A DNA stretch of 64,000 nucleotides, taken from assembly GCF_016123485.1 (NCBI RefSeq), contig NZ_JADCKQ010000014.1, forward strand, positions 1 through 64,000, in the 5' to 3' direction. Positions 1 through 9,167 of this stretch are shown piece by piece. Positions within the stretch are counted from its first letter, which is position 1. The number at the start of each line of letters is the position of its first letter. The stretch is from Halocynthiibacter styelae (GTDB taxonomy: Bacteria; Pseudomonadota; Alphaproteobacteria; Rhodobacterales; Rhodobacteraceae). The notes beneath the pieces were generated by a model. It saw only the letters and a program-made list of their open reading frames with translations. It was not told the origin of the DNA and did no database searches. The translations under genes and the position numbers were made by a program.

Positions 1-2
1 AG

Positions 3-1397
3 GAACTTGCAGCGCTGCTGGGGCCGAAGGGCTGGATGACAGAGGATGTGGAAGCCTTCCAGACGGACTGGCTGAAACTGCAATCTCACGCGCCATTGGG
101 TGTGGCGCGCCCGGCGAATACGGCTGAGGTTGCCGATGTCATGCGGCTGGCGCATCGGGCAGGTGTTCCGGTGACGCCGCAGGGTGGGAACACCAGCCTG
201 TGCGCGGGGGCTGTGCCGGGCGCTGAGGGGCACATCATCCTATCCCTTTCGCGGATGAATGAGATTGAACGGATTGACCCGAACGGCTTCACGGCGATTG
301 CCGGGGCAGGGGTTGTTCTGGCGCAATTGCATGATGCTGTGGCCGCACGTGATCTGATGTTTCCCATGCACCTGGGGGCGGAAGGCAGCGCGCAGATCGG
401 TGGATTGATCGCAACAAATGCCGGGGGATCTCATGCGTTGCGTTACGGAATGATGCAGGATCTGGTGCTGGGGCTTGAGGTGGTTTTGCCAGACGGGCGG
501 ATCTGGAACGGGCTGCGCCTCCTGATCAAAGACAACGCGGGGTATCAGTTGCGGCGGCTGTTTTGCGGATCGGAAGGCACGCTTGGCGTTGTGACCCGTG
601 CAGCTTTGCGTCTGTTCCCCGCACCTGTCAGCCGGGCCACGGCTTTGCTGTGTGTTGACGACGCGCCTGGTCTTGTGCGGCTTGGCGGGCATCTGCGGCA
701 GGGGCTGGGGGAATTTATCTCGGCGCTGGAATTCTTCTGTGATGACGGGCTGACAATGGCCCTGCAACATGTCAGTGGGCTGGACTATCCGTTGTCTTCC
801 CGCAGTGCACAATATGTGTTGGTGGAGCTGTCAACATCGGCAGGGGCCGTGGATCTGGACGGGCTTCTGGAAGCCGCACTAGGGGAAGCCTTCGAAGCCG
901 GCCTTGTGACAGATGGGGCCGTGGCCGCGAATGAAGCACAGCGCGCCGCCATGTGGAAACTGCGCGAAGAAATGCCCGAAGGTCAGCGGCTGGAAGGGCC
1001 GCAGATCAAACATGATGTTTCCGTGCCGGTGGCTGAACTTGGCAGATTTATCGACACCACCGCAAAAGAATTGCAGCGCATTCTGCCCGGCGTCCGGCTG
1101 AACCCTTTCGGGCATCTGGGGGATGGCAATATTCACTTTAACCTGACGCCGCCCGAGGGCATGGAAGGTTTCGGCGACTGTAAAGAAACACTTACGCGGT
1201 TCATCTATGAGGCTGCCGAAGCGTCCGGGGGCAGTTTTGCGGCGGAACATGGGCTTGGCCGCAATAAATGTACCTATGCGGATTGGTTGCGCAGCCCAGT
1301 AGAATTGGATCTGATGGCCCGGATCAAAGCAACTGTTGATCCCAGTGGGGTGATGAACCCTGACGTGATCGTTCCGGAGCGCAAAACACAAGAATAA
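3..1397 (+). CDS. FAD-binding oxidase, GlcD/D-2-hydroxyacid dehydrogenase type (5' partial)
   Basis: The reading frame is open back to the window edge; the residues before the first internal ATG at 36 (ELAALLGPKGW) match the usual N-terminus of this family, so the true start lies upstream. The visible part is about 465 residues. It has a PCMH-type FAD-binding domain in its first half (PQGGNTSLCAGA, GGLIATNAGG, GSEGTLGVVT) and a C-terminal FAD-oxidase domain with HLGDGNIHFNL and EHGLGRNK. Members oxidise 2-hydroxyacids such as glycolate, D-lactate or D-2-hydroxyglutarate to 2-oxoacids, usually passing electrons to a quinone or flavoprotein. It is the first visible gene of the catabolic operon. 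The exact substrate cannot be decided. Confidence 0.9.
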   Translation, partial: ELAALLGPKGWMTEDVEAFQTDWLKLQSHAPLGVARPANTAEVADVMRLAHRAGVPVTPQGGNTSLCAGAVPGAEGHIILSLSRMNEIERIDPNGFTAIAGAGVVLAQLHDAVAARDLMFPMHLGAEGSAQIGGLIATNAGGSHALRYGMMQDLVLGLEVVLPDGRIWNGLRLLIKDNAGYQLRRLFCGSEGTLGVVTRAALRLFPAPVSRATALLCVDDAPGLVRLGGHLRQGLGEFISALEFFCDDGLTMALQHVSGLDYPLSSRSAQYVLVELSTSAGAVDLDGLLEAALGEAFEAGLVTDGAVAANEAQRAAMWKLREEMPEGQRLEGPQIKHDVSVPVAELGRFIDTTAKELQRILPGVRLNPFGHLGDGNIHFNLTPPEGMEGFGDCKETLTRFIYEAAEASGGSFAAEHGLGRNKCTYADWLRSPVELDLMARIKATVDPSGVMNPDVIVPERKTQE

Positions 1398-1474
1398 CTT
1401 TCGCTTTGCGCTGAATTTCTGAGGTTTCACCTGCGCTTTCCCAGGTTAGGGTGCGGCAGGGGAAGGACGAAAAT

Positions 1475-2212
1475 ATGGTGCAGAACAGAAAGACAGCGCT
1501 GGTGACCGGGGCGACAAGCGGGATTGGTGAGGCAATTACGCTTGCGCTGGCAGCGGCAGGGTATGCGGTGATCGCCCTTGGGCGGAACGCCGCCGCGCTT
1601 GAGAAATTGCAGAAGGTGACGGGTGTGCAGCCTCTGGCGGTTGACCTGACCAGCCGGGCCGAACTTGAAACCGCCCTAAAGGGCGAAGAGATCGACGTTC
1701 TGATCAACAATGCCGGGATCATGCCGCCGGTGACGGGATTTGATCAGATGGATCAGGCGGATATTGATGCCTGTTTTGAAATCAACCTGAATGCCCCGAT
1801 TGCTCTGACACGCATGATCCTGCCGGGGATGATCGCGCGTCGGTCGGGCCATGTGTTTTTCACCGGATCGACTGCGGGGCAGGGGCCTTTCCCGAATATG
1901 GCGGTGTATGGGGCGTCTAAGGCCGCGATTTCCAGCTTTGCCGCCGCCCTGCGTTGTGATCTGGCCGGGTCTGATGTGCGCGTGACCGAAATCGTTGCGG
2001 GGCGGGTTGAAACCAGCCTGTACAAAGATGTGCTGAATGAAACGACCCGCGCGCAGATGTATTCCGCCTTTGATGCGGTGCAGCCGGAAGACGTCGCGAC
2101 AATGCTGATGTCCGTTCTGACGATGCCTGTACATGTAGACGTGACACGTTTTGATATTCTGCCCACCGCCCAGTTTGTTGGCGGCGGGGGCTTTGCGAAA
2201 AAGGATGACTGA
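1475..2212 (+). CDS. SDR family oxidoreductase, YdfG-like
   Basis: A classical short-chain dehydrogenase of 245 residues. The nucleotide-binding motif TGATSGIG lies at residues 11-18, NNAG near 87, and the catalytic triad reads S132, Y145 and K149 (YGASK). I chose the ATG at 1475 because GGAAGGA sits just before it; an in-frame GTG at 1451 would add eight unconvincing residues. The overall pattern (GRVET, FDILPTAQFVGGG near the end) resembles YdfG-type enzymes, which oxidise 3-hydroxy acids or serine with NADP. It is followed with overlap or near-contact by a second SDR. A role as hydroxyacid or semialdehyde reductase in the pathway is inferred. Confidence 0.88.
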   Translation: MVQNRKTALVTGATSGIGEAITLALAAAGYAVIALGRNAAALEKLQKVTGVQPLAVDLTSRAELETALKGEEIDVLINNAGIMPPVTGFDQMDQADIDACFEINLNAPIALTRMILPGMIARRSGHVFFTGSTAGQGPFPNMAVYGASKAAISSFAAALRCDLAGSDVRVTEIVAGRVETSLYKDVLNETTRAQMYSAFDAVQPEDVATMLMSVLTMPVHVDVTRFDILPTAQFVGGGGFAKKDD

Positions 2213-2213
2213 G

Positions 2214-2963
2214 ATGGACGGATTGTCTGTGGTGATCATAGGCGGCGGGGCCGGTCTGGGCCTCTTGCTGGCGGAAATGGCGGTAGAGGCCGGGGCGACG
2301 GGCCTTGGCATCATTGACGTGAATGCAGAAGCAGCCGAAGCGGCCCTGGCCCCGGCGCGCAAAGCTGGCGTGAAAGCGGCGTTTGCGGTAGGGGACATTC
2401 GCACGGCGGACAGCGCCCATGCGGCGTTTAATGATATAGCCGGGCAGTTGGGGCGTGTGGATACGGTGATTAACTCTGCCGCGATTTATCCGCGCAAACC
2501 GATGCTGGAAATCACCGATGCGGATTGGGATGCCTCAAATGCCGTGAACATCAAGGGCACGTTTCACATCTGCGTGGCGGCGATTAAGCAGTTCCGGGCG
2601 CAGGAAAGTGATGCGATCGTGAAGGGGCGGATTGTGAATATCACATCCGTGGATGCGTTTAAGGCCCATCCGCAAAACGCCCATTATGCCGCGACCAAAG
2701 CCGCTGTTGTCAGCCTGACGAAAAGCTTTGCCCATGAGGTTGCGCCAGACAACATCCTGGTCAATTCCGTAGCACCTGCGGGCATGGCGACAGAGAAAGC
2801 GCGCGAAGCTGGTTTCCTGGGTGAACTGGCCGCAGCCAGCCCATTGGGCCGGGGCGGGAAGCCCCGTGAAATGGCGGAATGGGTGATGATGGCCGGTGGC
2901 CCGAAAAACACCTATATGACTGGTGAAAATATAATTGTTTCAGGAGGTTACATCTATGCCTGA
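2214..2963 (+). CDS. SDR family oxidoreductase (second copy in operon)
   Basis: A 249-residue short-chain dehydrogenase only distantly similar to the preceding one. It has GGGAGLG at residues 10-16 in place of the usual TGxxxGxG, SAA in place of NAG (VINSAAIYP), and an active site NITSVDAF...YAATK. It ends with the SDR-typical GENIIVSGGY. The ATG at 2214 has AAAAGGA eight bases upstream; an ATG at 2205, overlapping the previous stop, is the alternative. The stop lies inside the next gene by eight bases, so translation is probably coupled. Substrate unknown; a hydroxy-to-keto step next to the ThDP enzyme is a reasonable inference. Confidence 0.87.
   Translation: MDGLSVVIIGGGAGLGLLLAEMAVEAGATGLGIIDVNAEAAEAALAPARKAGVKAAFAVGDIRTADSAHAAFNDIAGQLGRVDTVINSAAIYPRKPMLEITDADWDASNAVNIKGTFHICVAAIKQFRAQESDAIVKGRIVNITSVDAFKAHPQNAHYAATKAAVVSLTKSFAHEVAPDNILVNSVAPAGMATEKAREAGFLGELAAASPLGRGGKPREMAEWVMMAGGPKNTYMTGENIIVSGGYIYA
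2942..2947 (+). promoter_or_regulatory. Shine-Dalgarno AGGAGG for the ThDP enzyme
   Basis: A perfect AGGAGG lies within the end of the upstream SDR gene, eight bases before the ATG at 2956. It decides that start over the in-frame TTG at 2935. Confidence 0.85.
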
Positions 2964-4641
2964 TCAGGTTTCTGAAATGCGAAATGGCGGCAAGCTGTTG
3001 GTGGAATGCCTGCAAAATCTGGGTGCGAAACACAGTTTTGGTGTGCCCGGGGAAAGCTATTTGGCGGTGCTGGATGCGCTTTATGACACGAAAGGCGCGC
3101 TTGATTTTACCCTGTGCCGCAATGAAGGCGGGGCCGGGTTTATGGCGGCGGCCTATGGCAAGCTGACCGGCACGCCTGGGATCTGTTTTGTCACCCGTGG
3201 GCCGGGGGCGACCAATGCTTCGATCGGGGTGCATACCGCGATGCAGGACAGCGCACCGATGATCTTGTTTGTTGGTCAGGTGGGTGTCGGCATGAAGGGG
3301 CGCGAAGCCTTTCAGGAAGTCGATTACCGCGCGGTTTTCGGAACCTTGGCGAAATGGGCGACCGAGATTGATGATGTGGATCGCATCCCGGAAGTTCTGG
3401 GGCGGGCCTGGACGATGGCGGTGTCAGGACGCCCCGGCCCTGTGGTTGTGGCCTTGCCGGAAGATATGCTGACGGATGTGACATCGGTGCCTGCGCTGGC
3501 TGGTCCGGTGGCGGTGCAGGAAGCTGCGCCGGCAGAGGCAACAGTGACGCAGGTTCTTGGAGAATTGGCCCAGGCGAAACGCCCACTGATTATGATGGGC
3601 GGCGGCGGCTGGACCGGGGAAAGCAGCGAAGCCTTGCAGGCTTTTGCCGAAGGGTCTGACCTGCCGGTAATTGCGAGTTTCCGCTATCAGGACTGGTTTG
3701 ACAATCATTCGCCCAGCTATGTTGGCGATGCCGGTGTGGGGATGACGCCCGCCACGCGCAAATTGATCCGGGACGCAGATGTGATCCTGGCGATCAACAC
3801 GCGGTTCGGGGAAAACACGACAGATGGCTATACGCTGTTGAAGGTGCCGGTGCCGGATCAGAGGCTGATCCATGTGCATATTTCGGATCTGGAACTGGGC
3901 AAAGTTTACCAGCCGGATCTGGCGGTACATGCGGGGCCGAATGCTTTTGCATGGGTTCTGGCAGATCATAAGATTTCCGGGGCCTGGGCAGAATGGCGGG
4001 CAGAGGCGCGGGCCGGGTTTGAGGCTGCGTTTGATTTACCGGATCTGCCAAGCCCTGTGGATATGGGGCAGGTGATGGCCTTCCTGCGCGATCACCTGCC
4101 AGATGATGCGGTGCTGACCAATGGTGCGGGGAACTTCACCATCTGGCCGAATAAGTTCTTTAAATTCGGTGCGGACCAACGCCTGCTTGCCCCGCAATCG
4201 GGCGCGATGGGCTATGGTCTGCCTGCTGCTATTGCCGCGAAGGTTGCTAATCCTGAACGCACGGTGGTGTGTTTTGCCGGGGACGGTGATTTTCAGATGA
4301 ATTGTCAGGAACTTGGCACCGCTATGCAGGCGGGGGCGCAGCCGATTGTGCTGATCCTGAACAACGGCACTTATGGCACGATCCGCATGCATCAGGAACG
4401 CAATTACCCGGAACGCGTGTCCGGCACCACGCTGGAGAACCCGGATTTTGTCATGCTGGCGAAATCTTACGGTTATCACGCAGAACGGGTGGAAGAGACC
4501 GCGGATTTTGCGGCGGCGTTTGAACGGGCGATGGCGTCAGGCACAGGCGCGGTGCTGGAGCTGAATATCTCACCCGAGGCGCTGACACCGCGTCAGACCC
4601 TGACTGAAATGCGCGATATTGCGAAAGGGGCAGGGGCATGA
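2956..4641 (+). CDS. Thiamine-diphosphate-dependent enzyme, acetolactate-synthase-like
   Basis: A 561-residue protein with the full three-domain layout of ThDP decarboxylases and acetolactate synthases. The N-terminal pyrimidine-binding domain contains FGVPGES and the cofactor-activating glutamate E57 in RNEGGAGF. The C-terminal diphosphate-binding domain has GDG at 442-444 and NN at 469-470, the spacing expected for the Mg-ThDP motif. Glyoxylate carboligase has Val in place of this Glu, so that assignment is unlikely even though a glycerate kinase lies downstream. It may decarboxylate or carboligate a 2-oxoacid produced by the dehydrogenases beside it. Its end overlaps hyuA by ATGA. Family certain, substrate open. 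Confidence 0.9.
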   Translation: MPDQVSEMRNGGKLLVECLQNLGAKHSFGVPGESYLAVLDALYDTKGALDFTLCRNEGGAGFMAAAYGKLTGTPGICFVTRGPGATNASIGVHTAMQDSAPMILFVGQVGVGMKGREAFQEVDYRAVFGTLAKWATEIDDVDRIPEVLGRAWTMAVSGRPGPVVVALPEDMLTDVTSVPALAGPVAVQEAAPAEATVTQVLGELAQAKRPLIMMGGGGWTGESSEALQAFAEGSDLPVIASFRYQDWFDNHSPSYVGDAGVGMTPATRKLIRDADVILAINTRFGENTTDGYTLLKVPVPDQRLIHVHISDLELGKVYQPDLAVHAGPNAFAWVLADHKISGAWAEWRAEARAGFEAAFDLPDLPSPVDMGQVMAFLRDHLPDDAVLTNGAGNFTIWPNKFFKFGADQRLLAPQSGAMGYGLPAAIAAKVANPERTVVCFAGDGDFQMNCQELGTAMQAGAQPIVLILNNGTYGTIRMHQERNYPERVSGTTLENPDFVMLAKSYGYHAERVEETADFAAAFERAMASGTGAVLELNISPEALTPRQTLTEMRDIAKGAGA

Positions 4642-6725
4642 ACACGCAGGATATTCGTCTGGGCGCTGATATTGGCGGCACCTTTACCGATGTGGCGCTG
4701 GATGTGCGGGGCAAGATTTTCTCAACCAAAGTGCTGACCAATTACACGGCCCCTGAACAGGCGATCCTGGATGGGATTACGATTGTGACAGAACAGGCCG
4801 GGATTGGGTTTGGCGATCTTGATATCATCATTCACGGCACGACGCTTGCGACCAATGCGTTGATTGAACGACGGGGCGCGAAGACAGCGCTGGTGACGAC
4901 GGAAGGCTTTCGCGATGTGATCGAAATGCGTACGGAAAACCGGTTTGAGCAATATGATCTGAACCTGAAGCTGCCCGAACCGCTTATCCCCCGCCAGGAT
5001 CGTTTCCCGGTGGCCGGGCGTCTGGATGCGCAGGGGCGTGAATTGCAGCCGCTGGATGAAGCCCGGCTGGATGCACTTGCGGATGAGATCCGGGAGGGCG
5101 GCTTTGAAGCGGTGGCAGTCGGGTTTATCCATTCCTATCAGAATCCGGTGCATGAGGAACGGGCGCGGGATATTCTGGCGGCAAAACTGCGCGGTGTGCC
5201 GATCTCGATCTCTGCGGAAGTGTCGCCGCAGATGCGGGAGTTTGAACGGTTCAACACGGTCTGCGCCAATGCCTATGTGCGCCCGCAGATGGAAGATTAC
5301 CTGACGCGGCTGCAATCACGTGTGAAAGAACAGGGTGCCACCTGCCCGGTCTTTATGATCCATTCCGGGGGCGGGCTGATTTCTGTGGACACCGCGATTG
5401 AATTCCCTGTGCGGCTGATTGAAAGCGGTCCGGCGGGCGGCGCGATCTTTGCCGCCGATGTGGCGGCGCGGTTTGGCCTGAACAAAGTCGTCAGCTATGA
5501 CATGGGCGGCACAACGGCCAAGATCTGTCTGATTGAAGATTTCACGCCGCAAACCGCGCGCAGCTTTGAAGTTGCGCGGACGTACCGGTTTTGCAAAGGC
5601 TCCGGCATGCCGATTTCCATCCCCGTGATTGAGATGATCGAGATCGGGGCAGGGGGCGGATCCATTGCCTGGGTCGATGCCATGGGACGTATTCAGACCG
5701 GGCCGGAGTCTGCGGGTTCTGAACCCGGGCCTGCCTGCTACGGGCGCGGGGGCGATCGCCCGGCGATCACCGATGCGGATGTAATGCTGGGCAAGATTGA
5801 CCCGGATAATTTTGCCGGTGGTGCGATTGCGCTGAGCAAGGATGCAGCCCAGGCCGCGATTGCGAAAGATGTTGGTGACAAGCTGTCTCTGGATCCGATG
5901 GAAGCGGCCTTTGGCATTGTCGAAGTGGTTGATGAAAATATGGCCAATGCCGCGCGGGTGCATGCGGTTGAGAATGGCAAAAACGTGTCTGAAAACACGA
6001 TGATTGCCTTTGGCGGGGCTGCGCCTTTGCATGCGGCGCGGCTGTGTGAAAAACTGGGCGTGGATGCCTGTCTGATCCCGCCAGGGGCTGGCGTTGGGTC
6101 CGCCATTGGATTTCTGAAAGCGCCCTTTGGCTATGAGGCCCTGGCCTCGCGTCTGGTGCGTCTGTCGGAATTTGATGCGGTCGCAGTGAATACCATGCTG
6201 AATGAGCTTTGCGAGACTGCGGAAGGCTTTGTCCGTGCGGGCAGTGCGGGTGAGATCAGACGCGAAATCACTGGGTTTATGCGCTATCAGGGGCAGGGCT
6301 GGGAAATCCCGGTTGTGATCCCGGATCGGGCGTTGACGGAAGATGATGTTGATCTGATCCGCGACCGGTTTCGCGAAAATTACGCCCGTTTCTTTGGCCG
6401 TGCGATTGACGGGCTGGACGGGCTTGAGATCGAGATTGTCACCTGGTCGGTGAAAGCCAGCGACATTCGCGAAGCCCCGGCGCAATCCGCGCTGATCACG
6501 GAAGGGGTGGCGATTGTGCCCGCTGTCATGCGGCAGGTGTTTGATCCGGGGTCTGACGGGCTGCGTGACAGTGCGATTGTCGCGCGGGAAGACCTGAAAC
6601 CAGGCCAACGTGTGATTGGCCCGGCGGTGATTGTGGAACGGGAAACCTCAACCGTTGTGACCGCGCCTTTTGATGCGATCCTGCAGGGCGACGGGACAAT
6701 TCTGATGATCCGGAAGGGGGCATAA
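4638..6725 (+). CDS. Hydantoinase/oxoprolinase family protein, HyuA-type subunit
   Basis: A 695-residue protein of the size and layout of HyuA. The N-terminal phosphate-binding loop reads GADIGGTFTDVALD (residues 8-21), followed by HGTTLATNALIERRG and, mid-protein, SYDMGGTTAKICL, both hallmarks of the ASKHA-like ATPase fold of this family. HyuA and HyuB together catalyse ATP-dependent opening of a cyclic amide, or, in carboxylase relatives, activation of small ketones. It starts in an ATGA overlap with the ThDP gene and is followed three bases later by hyuB, so the two subunits should be made together. The natural substrate is unknown. Confidence 0.92.
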   Translation: MNTQDIRLGADIGGTFTDVALDVRGKIFSTKVLTNYTAPEQAILDGITIVTEQAGIGFGDLDIIIHGTTLATNALIERRGAKTALVTTEGFRDVIEMRTENRFEQYDLNLKLPEPLIPRQDRFPVAGRLDAQGRELQPLDEARLDALADEIREGGFEAVAVGFIHSYQNPVHEERARDILAAKLRGVPISISAEVSPQMREFERFNTVCANAYVRPQMEDYLTRLQSRVKEQGATCPVFMIHSGGGLISVDTAIEFPVRLIESGPAGGAIFAADVAARFGLNKVVSYDMGGTTAKICLIEDFTPQTARSFEVARTYRFCKGSGMPISIPVIEMIEIGAGGGSIAWVDAMGRIQTGPESAGSEPGPACYGRGGDRPAITDADVMLGKIDPDNFAGGAIALSKDAAQAAIAKDVGDKLSLDPMEAAFGIVEVVDENMANAARVHAVENGKNVSENTMIAFGGAAPLHAARLCEKLGVDACLIPPGAGVGSAIGFLKAPFGYEALASRLVRLSEFDAVAVNTMLNELCETAEGFVRAGSAGEIRREITGFMRYQGQGWEIPVVIPDRALTEDDVDLIRDRFRENYARFFGRAIDGLDGLEIEIVTWSVKASDIREAPAQSALITEGVAIVPAVMRQVFDPGSDGLRDSAIVAREDLKPGQRVIGPAVIVERETSTVVTAPFDAILQGDGTILMIRKGA

Positions 6726-6728
6726 GCC

Positions 6729-8345
6729 ATGGCAGGACTTTCTGAAATTCGAATGCAGGTGATGTGGAACCGTCTGATTTCCGTGGTGGAAGAACAGGCG
6801 CTGACCCTGCTGCGCACGGCGTTTTCCACGTCTGTGCGTGAGGCGGGCGATCTGTCGGCAGGCGTGTTTAACCCGCAGGGCCTGATGCTGGCCCAGGCGG
6901 TGACCGGCACGCCGGGGCATGTGAACACGATGGCTGAGGCTGTGTTGCATTTCCTCAATGAAATTCCGCGTGATGAAATGTTTGAAGGCGATTGTTACGT
7001 GACCAATGATCCCTGGAAAGGCACCGGGCATTTGCATGACATCACCATGGTTGCACCGTCTTTTAAGGACGGGCAGCTTGTGGCGTTTTTTGCCTGCACA
7101 GCCCATGTGGTGGATGTGGGCGGGCGTGGCTTCGGGGCGGATGGGAAATCTGTCTATGAGGAAGGCATTCAGATCCCGATTATGAAGTTTGCCGAACGCG
7201 GCAAGGTGAATATGGATCTGATCCGTTTGCTGCGCGCCAATGTGCGTGAACCCAATCAGGTGGTGGGGGATTTCTATTCCCTGTCTGCCTGTAATGAGGT
7301 CGGGCATCGTCGTCTGATTGATATGATGGCTGAGGTTGGGATGGCGGATCTGGATGATCTGGGGGAGTTCATTTTCTCACGTTCCCGCACAGCTACGCTT
7401 GAACGGATTGCGGCGCTGCCGAAGGGCAGCTGGGACAATGAAATGGTCGTGGATGGTTATGATGAACCGGTGAAACTGGCGACGGTTCTTTCTGTGAAAG
7501 ATGGTGAGGTGAACGTTGATTTCACTGGCACAGATGCGCCCAGCAAATGGGGGATCAACTGCCCGCTGATCTATTCCAAAGCCTATGCCTGCTATGCGGT
7601 GAAATGCGTGGTGGCACCGGATATTCCAAATAACTCGGCCTCCCTGGAACCGTTCACTGTGTCGTCGCCAGTGAACATCTTGAACGCCGAACGGCCTGCG
7701 CCTGTCAGCCTGCGTCATGTCATGGGGCATATGGTGCCGGATCTGGTGCTGGGTGCATTGGCGAAGGCCAAACCTGGTGAGATCATGGCAGAAGGGGCGG
7801 CGGCCCTGTGGAATATCCATATCTCGGTACGTCCTGAGGTGGGCAAAGAAGGGCGCAGATCGGAAGTTCTGATGTTTAACTCCGGTGGGACCGGTGCGCG
7901 CCCGGGGCTGGATGGGCTGGCGGCAACGGCGTTTCCATCCGGCGTGCATACGATGCCGATTGAGGCGACAGAACACACCGGCCCGATTGTGGTCTGGCGC
8001 AAAGAATTGCGTCCGGACAGTGGCGGGGCAGGGCGGCTGCGCGGGGGGCTTGGCCAGGTGATTGAGATTGCGCCTGCAGAGGGGCATGAATTTGATTTCT
8101 CGGCGATGTTTGATCGCGTGAACCATCCGGCCCGGGGTCGGGATGGTGGCGATGACGGGGCTGCGGGTGTTGTTGAACTGGACGACGGTACAAAGCTGCG
8201 CCCCAAGGGCTGGCAGCATGTGCCGGGGGGCAAACGCCTGATCCTGAAAGCGCCCGGTGGGGGTGGTTTTGGCCCGGCTGAGGAACGTGATGATGAAGCC
8301 CGCGCGGATGACCGCCTGAAGGGCTATGTAACAGATAAGACATGA
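6729..8345 (+). CDS. Hydantoinase B/oxoprolinase family protein, HyuB-type subunit
   Basis: A 538-residue HyuB-like subunit, partner of the gene just upstream. The N-terminal segment GDLSAGVFNPQGLMLAQA and the motif NDPWKGTGHLHDITM (around residues 98-112) are characteristic, as are the glycine-rich stretches LRPDSGGAGRLRGGLGQ and APGGGGFGPAEERD near the C-terminus. In characterised family members this subunit forms the active site with HyuA. Nothing in the sequence looks degenerate. The coupling of HyuAB to a uronate-dehydrogenase-like gene and an acetolactate-synthase-like gene suggests a lactam, lactone or keto substrate rather than 5-oxoproline, but this is inference. Confidence 0.92.
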   Translation: MAGLSEIRMQVMWNRLISVVEEQALTLLRTAFSTSVREAGDLSAGVFNPQGLMLAQAVTGTPGHVNTMAEAVLHFLNEIPRDEMFEGDCYVTNDPWKGTGHLHDITMVAPSFKDGQLVAFFACTAHVVDVGGRGFGADGKSVYEEGIQIPIMKFAERGKVNMDLIRLLRANVREPNQVVGDFYSLSACNEVGHRRLIDMMAEVGMADLDDLGEFIFSRSRTATLERIAALPKGSWDNEMVVDGYDEPVKLATVLSVKDGEVNVDFTGTDAPSKWGINCPLIYSKAYACYAVKCVVAPDIPNNSASLEPFTVSSPVNILNAERPAPVSLRHVMGHMVPDLVLGALAKAKPGEIMAEGAAALWNIHISVRPEVGKEGRRSEVLMFNSGGTGARPGLDGLAATAFPSGVHTMPIEATEHTGPIVVWRKELRPDSGGAGRLRGGLGQVIEIAPAEGHEFDFSAMFDRVNHPARGRDGGDDGAAGVVELDDGTKLRPKGWQHVPGGKRLILKAPGGGGFGPAEERDDEARADDRLKGYVTDKT

Positions 8346-8354
8346 GGAATTCAT

Positions 8355-9167
8355 ATGGCACAGTTTGAACGTATTCTGATCACCGGTGCGGCGGGACGTC
8401 TTGGCACAGAGCTGCGTCAGGGGCTTAAACATTTGGCAAACCACATCCGTATTTCTGACCGGGTTGCGATGGAGGACGTGCAACCCCATGAGGAAGCGAT
8501 CGTCTGTGAGCTGGGCGATTATGAGGCTGTGATGGAGCTGACACGCGACGTGGATGCGATCGTGCATTTCGGTGGCGCGCCGCTGGAAGTTGACTTTGAA
8601 ACCATGCTCGACAGCAATATCCGTGGGTCGTACCACATTTACGAAGGGGCACGGAAAAACGGGGTGAAACGGGTGATTTATGCGTCCTCCGTGCATGCGA
8701 TTGGCTATCACGGGATGGAAGATCACATTGACGCCGACAGTCCGGTGCGCCCGGACAGTCTGTATGGGGTGTCGAAGAATTTCGTCGAAAGCCTGTCGCG
8801 GCTCTATTGGGATAAATTCGGGATCGAAAGCCTGTGTCTTCGGATCTTTTCTTCCTTCCCAGAACCTGCCGATCGTCGGATGCTGTGGAGCTGGTTAAGC
8901 TTCAGCGATTGCGTGCAATATGTGGAACGTGCGCTGACCTGTCCGCGCCTGGGTCATACCATCGGGCACGGGATTTCTGACAACCGCCTGAAAGTGGTGG
9001 ATGACAGCAAGGCAGGACATATCGGGTTTCATCCGCAGGACAACACCGAAGCTTTCCGCGCGGCGATGGAAACAAAAACGGATGTGCCGGACCCCAATGC
9101 ACCTGGCGTGAAATTCATCGGGGGCTGGTTCTGTGAGCTGGGCCATCCGGATGATGAGGCAAAGTGA
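8355..9167 (+). CDS. NAD-dependent epimerase/dehydratase family protein, uronate-dehydrogenase-like
   Basis: A 270-residue extended SDR. It has the nucleotide loop TGAAGRLG (residues 10-17) and YGVSK as active-site Tyr/Lys. Several stretches recall bacterial uronate dehydrogenase (Udh): HAIGYHG, PVRPDSLYGVSKNF, PEPADRRMLWSW, HPQDNTEAF and the closing GVKFIGGWF. Its length is also near the 265 residues usual for Udh. Udh oxidises galacturonate or glucuronate to the aldarolactone with NAD. A GAGGAAT ribosome-binding site precedes the ATG, and the stop overlaps the next start (TGATG). A uronate or related aldose as substrate is a good guess but not proven. Confidence 0.8.
   Translation: MAQFERILITGAAGRLGTELRQGLKHLANHIRISDRVAMEDVQPHEEAIVCELGDYEAVMELTRDVDAIVHFGGAPLEVDFETMLDSNIRGSYHIYEGARKNGVKRVIYASSVHAIGYHGMEDHIDADSPVRPDSLYGVSKNFVESLSRLYWDKFGIESLCLRIFSSFPEPADRRMLWSWLSFSDCVQYVERALTCPRLGHTIGHGISDNRLKVVDDSKAGHIGFHPQDNTEAFRAAMETKTDVPDPNAPGVKFIGGWFCELGHPDDEAK

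Noticed and set aside
2956-4641. Naming the ThDP enzyme glyoxylate carboligase
   Set aside because: A glycerate kinase is downstream, but the cofactor-activating Glu (E57) is present, whereas glyoxylate carboligase has Val there.
5316-6608. Long antisense open frame (430 codons) opposite hyuA
   Set aside because: Same shadow effect; hyuA on the + strand has strong family motifs throughout this interval.
7377-8726. Long antisense open frame (449 codons) opposite the hyuB and Udh-like genes
   Set aside because: It mirrors G+C-rich codon usage of real genes on the other strand; its translation is rich in His, Arg, Pro and Gln and has no domain.
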